Positions 1 to 9,527 of a stretch of 64,000 bases of DNA are shown here, piece by piece (positions within the stretch are counted from its first letter, which is position 1; each line of letters starts with the position of its first letter). The stretch is from SIG636 sp045592105 (lineage in GTDB: Bacteria; Bacillota; Clostridia; Oscillospirales; CAG-382): contig JAZNUB010000069.1 in assembly GCA_045592105.1 (NCBI GenBank), positions 62,001 through 126,000 of the forward strand, read 5' to 3'. Made by a program: the position numbers and the translations under genes. Below the pieces are notes generated by a model. That model searched no databases. It was not told where the DNA came from and saw nothing but the letters and a program-made list of their open reading frames with translations.

Positions 1-507
1 TCCGTTGCAGAAATTATTGAAGCGATGGGGATAGGCAGATGCGGTGGTTGCGGTACAACTGCGGCGTTGGCAATGCTTAACGATGCCGTAAAGAAGGGCG
101 GCGTTATGGCTTCTTCTAAAGTTGGCGGTCTTTCAGGTGCGTTTATCCCCGTTTCCGAGGATGCAGGCATGATAAGAGCGGTAAACGAAGGCGCTTTGTG
201 CATTGAAAAGCTTGAGGCTATGACTGCTGTATGCTCCGTAGGCTTGGATATGATCGCTGTTCCCGGTGATACAACGGCTTCCGTTATATCCGCACTTATA
301 GCGGACGAGGCGGCGATTGGCGTTATCAACGCTAAAACCACGGCAGTTAGAGTTATACCCGCTTACGGCAAGGTTGTTGGCGACCACGTTGATTTCGGCG
401 GCTTGCTTGGCAGTGCCCCTGTTATGCAAATCAGCAAGTGTGACCCTACGGAGTTTATCAACCGTGGTGGTTTAATTCCTGCTCCAATACATTCGCTAAA
501 AAATTAA
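1..507 (+). CDS. UPF0210 (PFL) family protein, C-terminal part
   Basis: The open frame already runs at base 1, so the gene begins before the window and only its last 168 residues are present. The sequence is typical of the end of the UPF0210/DUF711 (PFL) family: a Gly-rich GRCGGCGTT stretch, VPGDTTA, IADEAAIGVIN, KTTAVRVIP, FGGLLGSAPVM and the closing PAPIHSLKN are all family signatures. The family has a glycyl-radical-enzyme-like fold but no settled function. In many Firmicutes it follows a small ACT-domain gene; that neighbour would lie outside the window. A strong hairpin follows the stop. Confidence 0.85.
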   Translation, partial: SVAEIIEAMGIGRCGGCGTTAALAMLNDAVKKGGVMASSKVGGLSGAFIPVSEDAGMIRAVNEGALCIEKLEAMTAVCSVGLDMIAVPGDTTASVISALIADEAAIGVINAKTTAVRVIPAYGKVVGDHVDFGGLLGSAPVMQISKCDPTEFINRGGLIPAPIHSLKN

Positions 508-575
508 AATATAAGCGTAATATGTTTGGTGTTTGTGCAATAATCACAAAATCAAATCAAAATATTATAAAGTTT

Positions 576-609
576 AAGCCGCTATCGACAAAAAATCGAT
601 AGCGGCTTT
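576..609 (+). terminator. Hairpin terminator after the UPF0210 gene
   Basis: A perfect 13-bp stem (576-588 with 596-608) and a 7-base A-rich loop lie 68 bases after the stop codon. The trailing T run is short. The rest of the gap to the next gene is AT-rich; I could not find a convincing promoter there. Confidence 0.75.
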
Positions 610-726
610 GTGCAAAAGGGCGAAAAAACTTAAATAAAATCTTTCCTTAATTTTATTAATCTGATGTTTACATTTAAGGTTTATACTTAATTATGCTTCT
701 GATTTGGAATTGAAAGGGGAGTTATT

Positions 727-3700
727 ATGAAACTAAGGCGTAGCCTGTCTGCTTTGCTGGTTGTTGTTTTGTTTATAACGATGTTTACGGCATATCCCGC
801 AGGCTTTGTAAAGGCGGCATCCAAGCTTCAGTCCGATGTGTATTACATTGATAGAGACGGAGGCTTTATTTACGATGTTGCTGTTGGCACAACTGTTTCT
901 CAATTAGTTAAAAACTTTAAAAATACTGATGCTGTAACAGTATCGGATAAAAACGGCAACGTTCAGGCAGACGATGCCTGCGTTGCTACAGGTTATAAGG
1001 TTACGTACGGTGACACTGTCTTTGACGTTATCGTTAAGGGCGATATTACCGGTGATGGCCTTTTGAGTTCTGCCGATGCGGTTGAGTACTCCGGATATAT
1101 AAGGGCTTCAACCGTTTTAGAGGGTGCTTTTCTTCTTGCAGGCGATATCGACTATGATGGAGTTTTGGGTTCTAACGATTACTTGCTTATTAAAAAGCAT
1201 ATGAAGGGCGCTTTTGATATATATTCGCTAAAGCATCCCTTAACAGGTACAACCGTTACCTATACCGTTGAGTTTATAGCAGGTGCAAACGGTACATTAC
1301 AGGGAACTGCAAGCTTTGTTGTAGATGATGGCTCAAGCTTTGCCGATATTGCTGTACCTACTCCTGTTGCAAATGCGGGCTATGTATTTTATGGTTGGAC
1401 ACCGGAATTTCCTGAAACGGTGGAAGAAAACATATCGTTTACCGCTGTTTTTGCACGGGATGGCTCTTCTTGGCACACGCTAAGCTTCGTTGCGGGTGAA
1501 AACGGCAGCTTAACAGGCACAACGGTTATACCCGATATATATGACGAAACAGAATCTGAAGAAATAACGCTTCCCACTCCTGTAGCTGATCGCGGCTATA
1601 AGTTTAAGGAATGGTCTCCCGCTATACCCGAAGAGATAACCGAAAGCGGTGTTTATACCGCTGTGTTTGAATACGACCCTACACAGTATGCAACCGTAAC
1701 GTTCACGGCGGGTAACTACGGTTCGCTTGAGGGTACAACCTCTTATACCGTTCTTAAGGGTACGGCTTGGGATGAAATAGTTGTTCCCAGCTGCGTTCCT
1801 GACCGATATTATATATTCAGCTCTTGGTCTGCTGATTTCCCAAGTGTAATTAATGAGGATTTATCCTTCACAGCTAACTTCACTTCCGACCCTAACAGCT
1901 CGGTTAAAAACTATGCAAGCTCTGCCAACGGCGGTTCGTATATAATAACCGCGGGTACTATACGCGAGGATTTTGCAGATAGCTTTGATTCAAGCTCTGC
2001 ATATGGTAGTGGCTATCTTAACGATATGATTAGCTTAACCGATACTGACGATAATTGGGTAGAGGTGTCCCGTTCCTTCTCAAGGATAACCATTATGGTT
2101 AAGCTTGCACAGCCTATCACAATGACAAGTGCGGCTTTAAACCTTGGTTTAAGATACGATTCAAGAAACCGCGTTCTTCCCGAAGAGGTAAACGTTTACG
2201 TTGGTTCAACCGCTGAAACGGCAAACACGTATTTTGGCGGAGCTTATCCCGATTCCTTTGTACAAGACGGTGAGTATGGCTACAACGTAACGATAGAAGG
2301 CAATGCCGAAAACGTTCAGTACGTGCAATTCGTTTTCGTGATGGAAGAAACCAATAGCTTCATAGCGCGCTTTGGCGAGATAGAGGTTTACGGTTCTGTT
2401 GGCGTGATAGTTCCTACTTATAACGTTAGCTTCGTGGCAGGGCAGAATGGCTCTCTTACAGGTACAACAGATTATACCGTAGATGAAGGTACGTTGTGGA
2501 GCGTTATAACCGTCCCCACTCCCGTTCCTGCACCAGGTTATAAGTTTACAGGGTGGACTCCTGCCATCCCCGATTCTACCGAGCCTGTTACAGATGATGT
2601 GGTATATACCGCAAGCTTTGAGTATGATAGTACTCAATGGGCAACGCTTACGTTTAACGCTGGCGAAGGTGGCTCTTTAAGCGGAAACACCTCTGTTACA
2701 GTTCTCAAGGGAGAGAGCTTTGCTAACGTAGCCGTTCCTACCCCCGTGGCAGACGAGGGCTATGAGTTTGCAAGCTGGGCGCCTGCGCTACCTACGACTG
2801 TAACTGAAGATGCAGCCTATACTGCAACCTTCGTTGTTGATGACAGCCAGTACGCAACCATAAGCTTCGTAGCAGGTGCTAACGGCACGATAAGCGGAAC
2901 AGCAAGCTACAAGGTGCTTAAGGGTACGGCTTGGTCTGAAATTACCGTTCCTACCTATACTGCAAACACGGGCTATAAGTTTGATTCTTGGTCTCCTGCT
3001 TTCCCAACAACTATTACATCAAATGCTACATATACCGCAAACTTTGTTATTGACGATAGCCAATACGCAGTTATAACCTTTGTTGCGGGTGATAACGGTG
3101 CTATAAACGGCACAACAAGCTACACGGTTCTCAAGGGTACGGCTTGGTCTGAAATTACCGTTCCCACATATACCGCAAACGCGGGCTATAAGTTTAGCGA
3201 ATGGTCGCCTTCGTTCCCAACAACTATCGAAGAAAGCGCAACTTATACGGCAAGCTTTGCATATGATGATTCACAGTGGAGCGAAATAACCTTTGTTGCA
3301 GGCGAAAACGGCACTATCAGCGGCACAACAAGCGTTACCGTTCTTAACGGTACTGCTTGGTCTCAGATAAACGTTCCTACTTATACTGCAAACCCCGGTT
3401 ATAAGTTTAAGGCTTGGTCTCCTTCGTTCCCAAGCACGGTTACTTCCGATGCAACCTATACCGCAACGTTTGAATACGATGCTACTCAGCACGCAACGGT
3501 AAGCTTTGTTGCAAGCACAGGCGGCACTATAAGCGGTACAACAAGCTTTACCGTTATTAAAGGCAGCGCGTGGAGCGCAATAACCGTTCCTACCGCAACC
3601 GCAAGTGAGGGGTATACATTCGATGGGTGGACGCCTTCGTTCCCCACTACAATTACGGCAGACGTAACGTTTACCGCGCAGTTCTCGCTTATCCCCACCT

Positions 3701-6700
3701 ACGCAGTTGTATTTACCGCAGGGGATGGCGGTTCGCTTAACGGTGATTGGTACTTTGAAGGCATCTACTCAGGCACGGTTTGGGGCGATGTTGTAACCGT
3801 TCCTGCGCCTGTTCCTAACAGTGGTTACGTGTTTGACGGTTGGTCTCCTGCTTTGCCGGATTCTAACGCAGTGATAACAGAAAACGTTACATACACGGCA
3901 GTATTTACTCCCGAGCTTCCTACTACAACCCGTCCTAACTACGCTTCTGCGGCAAACGGCGGCTCATACGCATACGTTGCCGGTGCGGCGCTTGACACTA
4001 ATAATGATACCGCGTTTACCGTTACAAGCACCGAGTCTTATCGTAGCGGCTGGTCTAACACCTCGCTTGATTTCGGTACAGGCTTGCTCAATAACGATGC
4101 GTTGGTTACCGCAACGGACGGTGCGTGGGTTGAAAGAACGCGTGGCACTTATTCCAGCGGTTTCACTTCCACAAGCAACGTAATTGTATTGATCGTTAAG
4201 CTAAACTCTGCTAAAACTGATATCGAGCGCGTTGTTATAAACCTCGGTACTATGCTTGGTACGTCTAACCGCGGTTTGCCAAACAGCGTTAAAGTTCAGT
4301 ATTCCACTAAAACATCAATGTCCAGTAGTATGAGCTGGCGCGAGATGGGTACAGCTACCGAATTTGAAAATATAGCTTCTTACGGATACACAGCAACTAT
4401 CGAAAACACCTCCTCGAGCAGATCCATTAAGTACCTGCAAATTACACTTACTATGTCCACTTATTACGTTGGCCGTATAGGTGAAATACAGGTTCTTGGC
4501 CCGGAAACAAGTACAACTCCTCGCAAGGTTACCTTCTCTGCGGGTGAGGGCGGTACTCTTAGCGGTACAACTTCCTTTACCGTAGCTGATGGCACGTCCT
4601 GGAGCCAGATTAATGTTCCCACTCCCGTACCCAATGCAGGTTATAAGTTCTCTCATTGGTCTCCCACGCTTCCTGCTTCCACAAGCACCGTAACGAATGA
4701 TGCTTCCTATGAAGCAGTATTCACCGTTGATAACGGCGGGGAAGAAAAGAACTACGCATTGTCCACCAACGGTGGTACCTATATGGTAACTACGGGTACG
4801 GTACAAACAGGCTATCCCGACACGTTTGAGTCCGATGGGGCATACGGTAGCGGTAGACTTAACGATGGCTTGATGCTTAATGCAAATGACGATGCATGGG
4901 TTGAGATCTCTCGTTCTTCTGATATGATTTCAATTACGGTTAAGCTAAGTGTAACAATAAAGATGACCAAAGCTGTTATAAACCTTGGTTTAAGAAGCGG
5001 CTCTTCCAACCGCGTACTGCCCGATAGCGTAAGCGTTTACGCAGGCAGCACGCTTGGTACGCTTGCGTTGTTCGGCACCTCCACAAGCTTTGTTCAAGAT
5101 GGCAGTTACGGGTATATCGTTACTATCAACGGCTCTGCCGAAGACGTAGCGTACGTTCGCTTCGATTGCCCGATGAGCAACTACATCGCTCGCTTCGGTG
5201 AAGTAGAGGTTTACGGCACCACAGGCCCTGTAATTCCTACTTACAACGTAACCTTTAATGCAGGCAACCACGGTTCTCTTACAGGAACAACCGTTCAAAC
5301 GGTACAAGAGGGCGCAACTTGGGCAGATATAGTTCTTCCCACACCTGTTGCCGATGCAGGATATAAGTTTGATTCTTGGACTCCTGCGATTCCTTCTGCT
5401 ACTGATGAGATCACTTCCGACCTCAACTTCACTGCTAACTTTGTTTATGATGCTTCTCAATGGTCTACCGTAACCTTCGTTGCAGGTGCTAACGGTACAC
5501 TTAGCGGCACAACAAGCTTCACGGTTCTTAACGGCACCGATTGGGGCGACATAACAGTTCCTTCTCCCAACGGCAACGATGGCTATTCCTTCACAGGCTG
5601 GTCGCCTTCGTTCCCGTCCACGGTTACAACAAGCGCAACCTACACCGCAAGCTTTGAGCTTACGCCTGTTGCTAAGTATACCATAACCTTTGTTGCGGGT
5701 AGCGGCGGTGCTTTAAGCGGTACAACCAGATTTACCGTTGAAGAGGGTACTACTTGGTCTGCTATAACAGTACCTACTACCGTTGCAAATAGCGGTTATA
5801 CGTTTGTAACCTGGTCGCCTGCGTTGCCTTCCAACGATACGGCTATTACATCTAACCTTATATTTACAGCAAGGTTTGAGGAAAGCGGCGCGCAAGCACT
5901 AAAGGGCGTTATCAACATCAACGGTATTAACGCAAGCCAATACATAAGCGGCGGCTCTCACGTTTATACCGAGGCTTACGGTCAGTACTTCACATCTGCA
6001 TACTGGAACGTATTCATTGCCAAGTACTCCGAAGCAAAGGGCGGCTATATAATTACCGAAATCCTTGATGTAGGTGCAACAAAGTCTGTTGAAGTACCTA
6101 CAAACGGCATCGTTGTTGCGGTACATATGGGTGCAGAAAATCAAGCTATTTGCTCTAACGTTGCTGTTGGCGACTTGTTGATACCCAATTCCGCAATTGA
6201 CCTTGAGAACCAAACTATAACCAATGGCTACTCTTACATAAGCGTTTACACCGGGGACGGTACGCTTCCTGACGATACAGGGAATCAGGGCGGCTCAACG
6301 GATGACCCTGATGGTGGTGAATATACGCAAATCAACTATGATGGCGTTAAAGCAATGTGGCTGTCTCAGTTTGACCTTAACGGTGTATATATGTCCGGCT
6401 CTACCCAACGTTCCGAAAGCAGCTACCGTACCTTGATGGCAACTATCCTTGATAATTGTGTAACTCTCGGTCTTAATACTATAATCATTCAGATAAGACC
6501 TAACGGGGATAGTATGTATCCTTCCGAATACTACACAATGAGTAAGTACGTTGTTGGTGCATACGGTAGAAACGCAACTTACGACCCCTTTAAGATAGTT
6601 ATAGATCTCGCACATGAACGCAACCTTTCCGTTCAGGCGTGGATAAATCCTTTGCGTTTGATGTCTTCTTCCGATATCGCCAAGGTAAGCTCCACCTATA

Positions 6701-7488
6701 AGGTTGCAGAATGGTATCAAAGCTCTACCTACAATGGCAAATACGTTGTTCTATACAATAATTACTATTATTTGAACCCCGCGTATGAAGAAGTTCGTCA
6801 GCTTATCATAGACGGTGCAGTTGAAATCTGCAACCTTTATGACGTTGATGGCGTTCATATGGATGACTACTTCTATCCCACCACGGCTTCTTCGTTCGAC
6901 TCTGCGGCGTACAATTCCTATACGGGCAGCTTGTCGCTTGCTAACTGGAGAAGACAAAATCTTAACTTGCTTGTAAGCGGCTTGTATAGCGCTATTAAGG
7001 CTGTGGATCCCGATATATTGTTCGGTATCTCTCCCGCAGGTAATATGAGCACGGTTTACAACTCTCAATACGCAGATGTTTATACTTGGTGCTCTACCGC
7101 AGGGTATATCGACTATATCTGCCCGCAGGTATACTTTGGTATGAAGCATTCAACCCAAGGCTTTGCATCCTGCTCTACAGGCTGGTCCAACATAGTCACT
7201 CACGCAAACGTAACGCTTTACGTTGGTGTTACATTAAGCAAGGCGTTGGAAGGCTATAACGGTGGTATAGATACATATGCCGGCACCACCGAAGGTCAGT
7301 ACGAATGGGTAAATAATCGTGATGTTATGAAGACCTGTCTTGAATACACGCGTGATAACCTTAGCAAGTGTACGGGCGTTGCATTCTTCTGCTATCAGTA
7401 CTTCTATGATCCTATTACAGGCGCAGCAGTTGTTGAAACGGCAGAAGAGCTTAACAACTTCCTTCCCGTGCTTAAAGAAATGTGGTAA
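727..7488 (+). CDS. Giant secreted dockerin / InlB-repeat / GHL10 glycosyl-hydrolase-like protein
   Basis: A 2253-residue exported protein. Residues 1-30 are a signal peptide (basic start, hydrophobic core, cleavage near VKAAS). Residues about 103-165 resemble a type I dockerin: two Ca-binding loops, GDITGDG and GDIDYDG, each followed by a helix. Fourteen InlB-B-type repeats of about 70 residues follow (pattern FxAGxxGxLxGTT, GYxFxxWSPxxP, YTAxF), interrupted by three discoidin-like modules starting NYA at about 393, 1066 and 1341. A unique module lies at about 1722-1845, then an Asp/Gly-rich linker, then a C-terminal GHL10 (PF02638, YngK-like) domain from about 1870 with IIIQIRPNGDS, VQAWINPLR, DVDGVHMDDYFYP and YICPQVYFG. 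GHL10 proteins are thought to act on cell-wall or polysaccharide glycans; the real substrate is unknown. ATG follows a GAAAGGGGAG ribosome site. It appears monocistronic. Confidence 0.85.
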   Translation: MKLRRSLSALLVVVLFITMFTAYPAGFVKAASKLQSDVYYIDRDGGFIYDVAVGTTVSQLVKNFKNTDAVTVSDKNGNVQADDACVATGYKVTYGDTVFDVIVKGDITGDGLLSSADAVEYSGYIRASTVLEGAFLLAGDIDYDGVLGSNDYLLIKKHMKGAFDIYSLKHPLTGTTVTYTVEFIAGANGTLQGTASFVVDDGSSFADIAVPTPVANAGYVFYGWTPEFPETVEENISFTAVFARDGSSWHTLSFVAGENGSLTGTTVIPDIYDETESEEITLPTPVADRGYKFKEWSPAIPEEITESGVYTAVFEYDPTQYATVTFTAGNYGSLEGTTSYTVLKGTAWDEIVVPSCVPDRYYIFSSWSADFPSVINEDLSFTANFTSDPNSSVKNYASSANGGSYIITAGTIREDFADSFDSSSAYGSGYLNDMISLTDTDDNWVEVSRSFSRITIMVKLAQPITMTSAALNLGLRYDSRNRVLPEEVNVYVGSTAETANTYFGGAYPDSFVQDGEYGYNVTIEGNAENVQYVQFVFVMEETNSFIARFGEIEVYGSVGVIVPTYNVSFVAGQNGSLTGTTDYTVDEGTLWSVITVPTPVPAPGYKFTGWTPAIPDSTEPVTDDVVYTASFEYDSTQWATLTFNAGEGGSLSGNTSVTVLKGESFANVAVPTPVADEGYEFASWAPALPTTVTEDAAYTATFVVDDSQYATISFVAGANGTISGTASYKVLKGTAWSEITVPTYTANTGYKFDSWSPAFPTTITSNATYTANFVIDDSQYAVITFVAGDNGAINGTTSYTVLKGTAWSEITVPTYTANAGYKFSEWSPSFPTTIEESATYTASFAYDDSQWSEITFVAGENGTISGTTSVTVLNGTAWSQINVPTYTANPGYKFKAWSPSFPSTVTSDATYTATFEYDATQHATVSFVASTGGTISGTTSFTVIKGSAWSAITVPTATASEGYTFDGWTPSFPTTITADVTFTAQFSLIPTYAVVFTAGDGGSLNGDWYFEGIYSGTVWGDVVTVPAPVPNSGYVFDGWSPALPDSNAVITENVTYTAVFTPELPTTTRPNYASAANGGSYAYVAGAALDTNNDTAFTVTSTESYRSGWSNTSLDFGTGLLNNDALVTATDGAWVERTRGTYSSGFTSTSNVIVLIVKLNSAKTDIERVVINLGTMLGTSNRGLPNSVKVQYSTKTSMSSSMSWREMGTATEFENIASYGYTATIENTSSSRSIKYLQITLTMSTYYVGRIGEIQVLGPETSTTPRKVTFSAGEGGTLSGTTSFTVADGTSWSQINVPTPVPNAGYKFSHWSPTLPASTSTVTNDASYEAVFTVDNGGEEKNYALSTNGGTYMVTTGTVQTGYPDTFESDGAYGSGRLNDGLMLNANDDAWVEISRSSDMISITVKLSVTIKMTKAVINLGLRSGSSNRVLPDSVSVYAGSTLGTLALFGTSTSFVQDGSYGYIVTINGSAEDVAYVRFDCPMSNYIARFGEVEVYGTTGPVIPTYNVTFNAGNHGSLTGTTVQTVQEGATWADIVLPTPVADAGYKFDSWTPAIPSATDEITSDLNFTANFVYDASQWSTVTFVAGANGTLSGTTSFTVLNGTDWGDITVPSPNGNDGYSFTGWSPSFPSTVTTSATYTASFELTPVAKYTITFVAGSGGALSGTTRFTVEEGTTWSAITVPTTVANSGYTFVTWSPALPSNDTAITSNLIFTARFEESGAQALKGVININGINASQYISGGSHVYTEAYGQYFTSAYWNVFIAKYSEAKGGYIITEILDVGATKSVEVPTNGIVVAVHMGAENQAICSNVAVGDLLIPNSAIDLENQTITNGYSYISVYTGDGTLPDDTGNQGGSTDDPDGGEYTQINYDGVKAMWLSQFDLNGVYMSGSTQRSESSYRTLMATILDNCVTLGLNTIIIQIRPNGDSMYPSEYYTMSKYVVGAYGRNATYDPFKIVIDLAHERNLSVQAWINPLRLMSSSDIAKVSSTYKVAEWYQSSTYNGKYVVLYNNYYYLNPAYEEVRQLIIDGAVEICNLYDVDGVHMDDYFYPTTASSFDSAAYNSYTGSLSLANWRRQNLNLLVSGLYSAIKAVDPDILFGISPAGNMSTVYNSQYADVYTWCSTAGYIDYICPQVYFGMKHSTQGFASCSTGWSNIVTHANVTLYVGVTLSKALEGYNGGIDTYAGTTEGQYEWVNNRDVMKTCLEYTRDNLSKCTGVAFFCYQYFYDPITGAAVVETAEELNNFLPVLKEMW
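1258..5885 (+). repeat. Fourteen InlB-B-type coding repeats with three discoidin-like inserts
   Basis: Three repeats lie at about 1258-1902, seven at 2407-3920, one at 4525-4745 and three at 5239-5885. Discoidin-like modules sit at about 1903-2400, 3924-4505 and 4747-5225. Repeat units 6 and 7 are nearly identical at DNA level over the stretches starting near 2917 and 3130, differing mainly at scattered third positions, which points to recent tandem duplication. The other units diverge more. Confidence 0.85.
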
Positions 7489-7519
7489 GCAAAATTTGAT
7501 GCTTTAATCCAATAACGAT

Positions 7520-7554
7520 AGCCCCAACTGTAAAAAATGCAGTTGGGGCTTTTC
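7520..7554 (+). terminator. Terminator after the giant secreted protein gene
   Basis: A perfect 11-bp stem (7520-7530 with 7540-7550) with a 9-base A-rich loop and a TTTTC tail lies about 30 bases after the stop codon. Confidence 0.85.
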
Positions 7555-7567
7555 TTGCATTAAGGTA

Positions 7568-7615
7568 TTGACAAAAGTACGCGAATATGATATCATAGTG
7601 ATATCATATTCGCGT
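7568..7615 (+). promoter_or_regulatory. Upstream promoter P1 with perfect palindromic operator
   Basis: TTGACA (7568-7573) and TATCAT (7591-7596) are separated by 17 bases. The -10 lies inside a perfect inverted repeat with 17-bp arms (7579-7595 and 7599-7615) around TAG. Each arm carries the 8-bp palindrome TGATATCA (7588-7595 and 7599-7606), centred 11 bp apart, which is one helical turn. This layout suits two repressor dimers binding side by side over the -10. The regulator is not recognisable nearby. Confidence 0.75.
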
Positions 7616-7626
7616 GCATATAGATA

Positions 7627-7673
7627 TTGACATTTTAAACAAGCTGTACTATAATTTGTTACATAGCTTGTTT
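7627..7673 (+). promoter_or_regulatory. Downstream promoter P2 with inverted repeat around the -10
   Basis: A consensus sigma-A promoter: TTGACA (7627-7632), 17 bases, TATAAT (7650-7655). A 9-bp inverted repeat, AAACAAGCT (7637-7645) and AGCTTGTTT (7665-7673), brackets the -10 and likely start point, so it is probably a second operator for the ABC exporter genes. Confidence 0.75.
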
Positions 7674-7691
7674 GGTTGAGGAGGTAATATA

Positions 7692-8621
7692 TTGGTTAAC
7701 AAAGAACATAAGATGCTTGAAATAAAAAGCTTATCCAAGCGTTTTGGCAACCTGCAAGCTGTTGATAATTTAAGCTTTACCGTTAAGGAGGGTGAGCTTT
7801 TTGCTTTTCTTGGGCTTAACGGCGCAGGTAAAAGCACAACTATTTCAATTATTTGCGGCAATTTATCAAAGGATAACGGTAGCGTTATAGTTAACGGAAA
7901 GGATATTGATAATGATATTTTTTCTGTTAAAAGCACGCTAGGCGTTGTATTTCAAAATTCTGTTTTGGATAAACAGCTAACAGCTTTAGATAACCTTAAG
8001 TGCCGCGCCGCTTTGTACGGCATCAATGGTGATGCTTTCAATAAGCGGTTAGAAGAATTAAGCAAGCTGTTAAATCTTAAAGAGCTGTTTAACAGGCCGA
8101 TAGAAAAGCTTTCGGGCGGTCAACGCCGTAGAGTTGATATCGCACGGGCTTTGATACATAACCCAAAAATTTTAATTTTAGACGAGCCAACAACAGGCTT
8201 GGATCCCCAAACCAGAAAGCTTTTATGGGCTGTTGTGGAAACCTTGCGTAAAGATATGGGGGTAACGGTTTTCCTAACCACGCATTATATGGAAGAAGCA
8301 GAAGGTGCTGATTACGTTGTTATATTGGATAGCGGAAAGATTGTTGCAGAAGGCACGCCGCTTGAGCTTAAAAATCAGTACACGGGCGACTTTTTGATTG
8401 TTTATGGTGTAACCGAGCAACAGATTAAAAAATTGTGTATGCCTTATGAGCTTCAACATGGAGCGTATCGCGTTTATGTTCCCAACACAAAAACGGCAAC
8501 AGAGCTTATAATGGCCAACCCCGATTTGTTTGTGGATTATGAGCTTATCAAGGGGCGTATGGATGATGTTTTCCTTGCCGTAACCGGCAAAAAGCTTGTT
8601 GGGGGTGAAGAAAATGAATGA
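7692..8621 (+). CDS. ABC-2 type exporter, ATP-binding protein
   Basis: A 309-residue cytoplasmic ATPase of the DrrA/NatA-like drug or antibiotic exporter group. Visible motifs are Walker A (GLNGAGKST), Q loop (VVFQNS), signature (LSGGQRRRVDIARAL), Walker B (ILILDEPTTGLDP) and switch His (LTTHYMEEAE). A C-terminal extension of about 80 residues is typical of this group. I chose TTG at 7692 because AGGAGG lies 7 bases upstream; an internal ATG at 7713 is the alternative. The gene overlaps the permease by 8 bases (ATGAATGA), so the two are co-translated. Two strong regulated promoters precede it. Substrate unknown. Confidence 0.9.
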   Translation: MVNKEHKMLEIKSLSKRFGNLQAVDNLSFTVKEGELFAFLGLNGAGKSTTISIICGNLSKDNGSVIVNGKDIDNDIFSVKSTLGVVFQNSVLDKQLTALDNLKCRAALYGINGDAFNKRLEELSKLLNLKELFNRPIEKLSGGQRRRVDIARALIHNPKILILDEPTTGLDPQTRKLLWAVVETLRKDMGVTVFLTTHYMEEAEGADYVVILDSGKIVAEGTPLELKNQYTGDFLIVYGVTEQQIKKLCMPYELQHGAYRVYVPNTKTATELIMANPDLFVDYELIKGRMDDVFLAVTGKKLVGGEENE

Positions 8622-9522
8622 GATAAAGGCATTAACTTATCGTAATATTAAGCTGTTTTTTAAGGATAAGGGCTTGTTTTTCACCTCTCTGATAACTCCG
8701 CTGATACTGCTTGTGCTTTATATCACGTTCCTTGCTAACGTGTATACGGATAGTTTAAAATTTGTTTGCGCCCCGAACGGTGGGGAAGCTACAGGGGTTT
8801 ACAGCGATATTTTAAACGGCTTGGTAAGCGGCCAGCTTATATCTTCGTTGCTTGCGGTTTGCTGTGTTACGGTGGCCTTTTGCTCCAATATGCTAATGGT
8901 GCAGGACAAAGCAAGCGGTGTGCGTGTGGATTTGGATATGGCACCCGTTAAAGGCTGGAAGCTATCCGTTGCGTATTATATCGCTTCTGCCTTTTCAACG
9001 TTGGTTATATGCTTTATCGCTTTGGCGGCGGGGCTGGTATATATAGCCGTTCGCGGGTGGTTTTTATCCGTTACTGATGTATTGCTTCTCGTGCTGGACG
9101 TATTTTTGCTTTCAATGTTTGGCACGGCGTTTTCATCGGTTATAAACTTTTTCCTATCCTCGCAGGGGCAGATATCCGCAGTTGGAACAATTGTAAGCTC
9201 GTGCTACGGTTTTGTTTGCGGGGCGTATATGCCAATCTCGCAGTTCAGCCCCGTGTTGCAAAAGGTTATATCTTTTTTGCCCGGCACCTACGGTACTGCG
9301 CTTGTTCGTAACCATGCAATGAGTGGGCCTTTAAGGAAGCTAAGTAAGCTTGGAACTGATAATGCTTTAATAGAAGAAGCTAAGGATAGTATGGATTGCA
9401 ATTTATATTTCTTCGGCAATAAAGTGGGAGAACCCCAAATGTATTTGGTTTTGGGCATCACGATATTTGTGCTGTGCGGAATATATGTGCTTTTAAACGC
9501 TAAACAAAGAAAGAAAGGATAA
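8614..9522 (+). CDS. ABC-2 type exporter, permease protein
   Basis: A 302-residue membrane protein with one N-terminal hydrophobic segment (LITPLILLVLYITFL), an outside loop, then about five more segments. This is the ABC-2 permease layout paired with the ATPase just upstream. ATG at 8614 has GGGGGTGAAG in front and overlaps the end of the ATPase gene; a TTG at 8596 in the same frame is less likely. The substrate cannot be read from the sequence. Pyridoxal kinase follows after 5 bases and may share the transcript. Confidence 0.85.
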   Translation: MNEIKALTYRNIKLFFKDKGLFFTSLITPLILLVLYITFLANVYTDSLKFVCAPNGGEATGVYSDILNGLVSGQLISSLLAVCCVTVAFCSNMLMVQDKASGVRVDLDMAPVKGWKLSVAYYIASAFSTLVICFIALAAGLVYIAVRGWFLSVTDVLLLVLDVFLLSMFGTAFSSVINFFLSSQGQISAVGTIVSSCYGFVCGAYMPISQFSPVLQKVISFLPGTYGTALVRNHAMSGPLRKLSKLGTDNALIEEAKDSMDCNLYFFGNKVGEPQMYLVLGITIFVLCGIYVLLNAKQRKKG

Positions 9523-9527
9523 ACGTT

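Noticed and set aside
1258..5885. Regular repeats that might suggest a CRISPR array
   Set aside because: Units are about 210 bp, diverged and all in one reading frame; there are no constant short repeats with unique spacers.
2206..5895. Several long minus-strand open frames inside the giant secreted protein gene
   Set aside because: They are shadows caused by repeated codon patterns in the InlB-type repeats; their products are Cys/Arg-rich without family features, and the forward frame is clearly coding.
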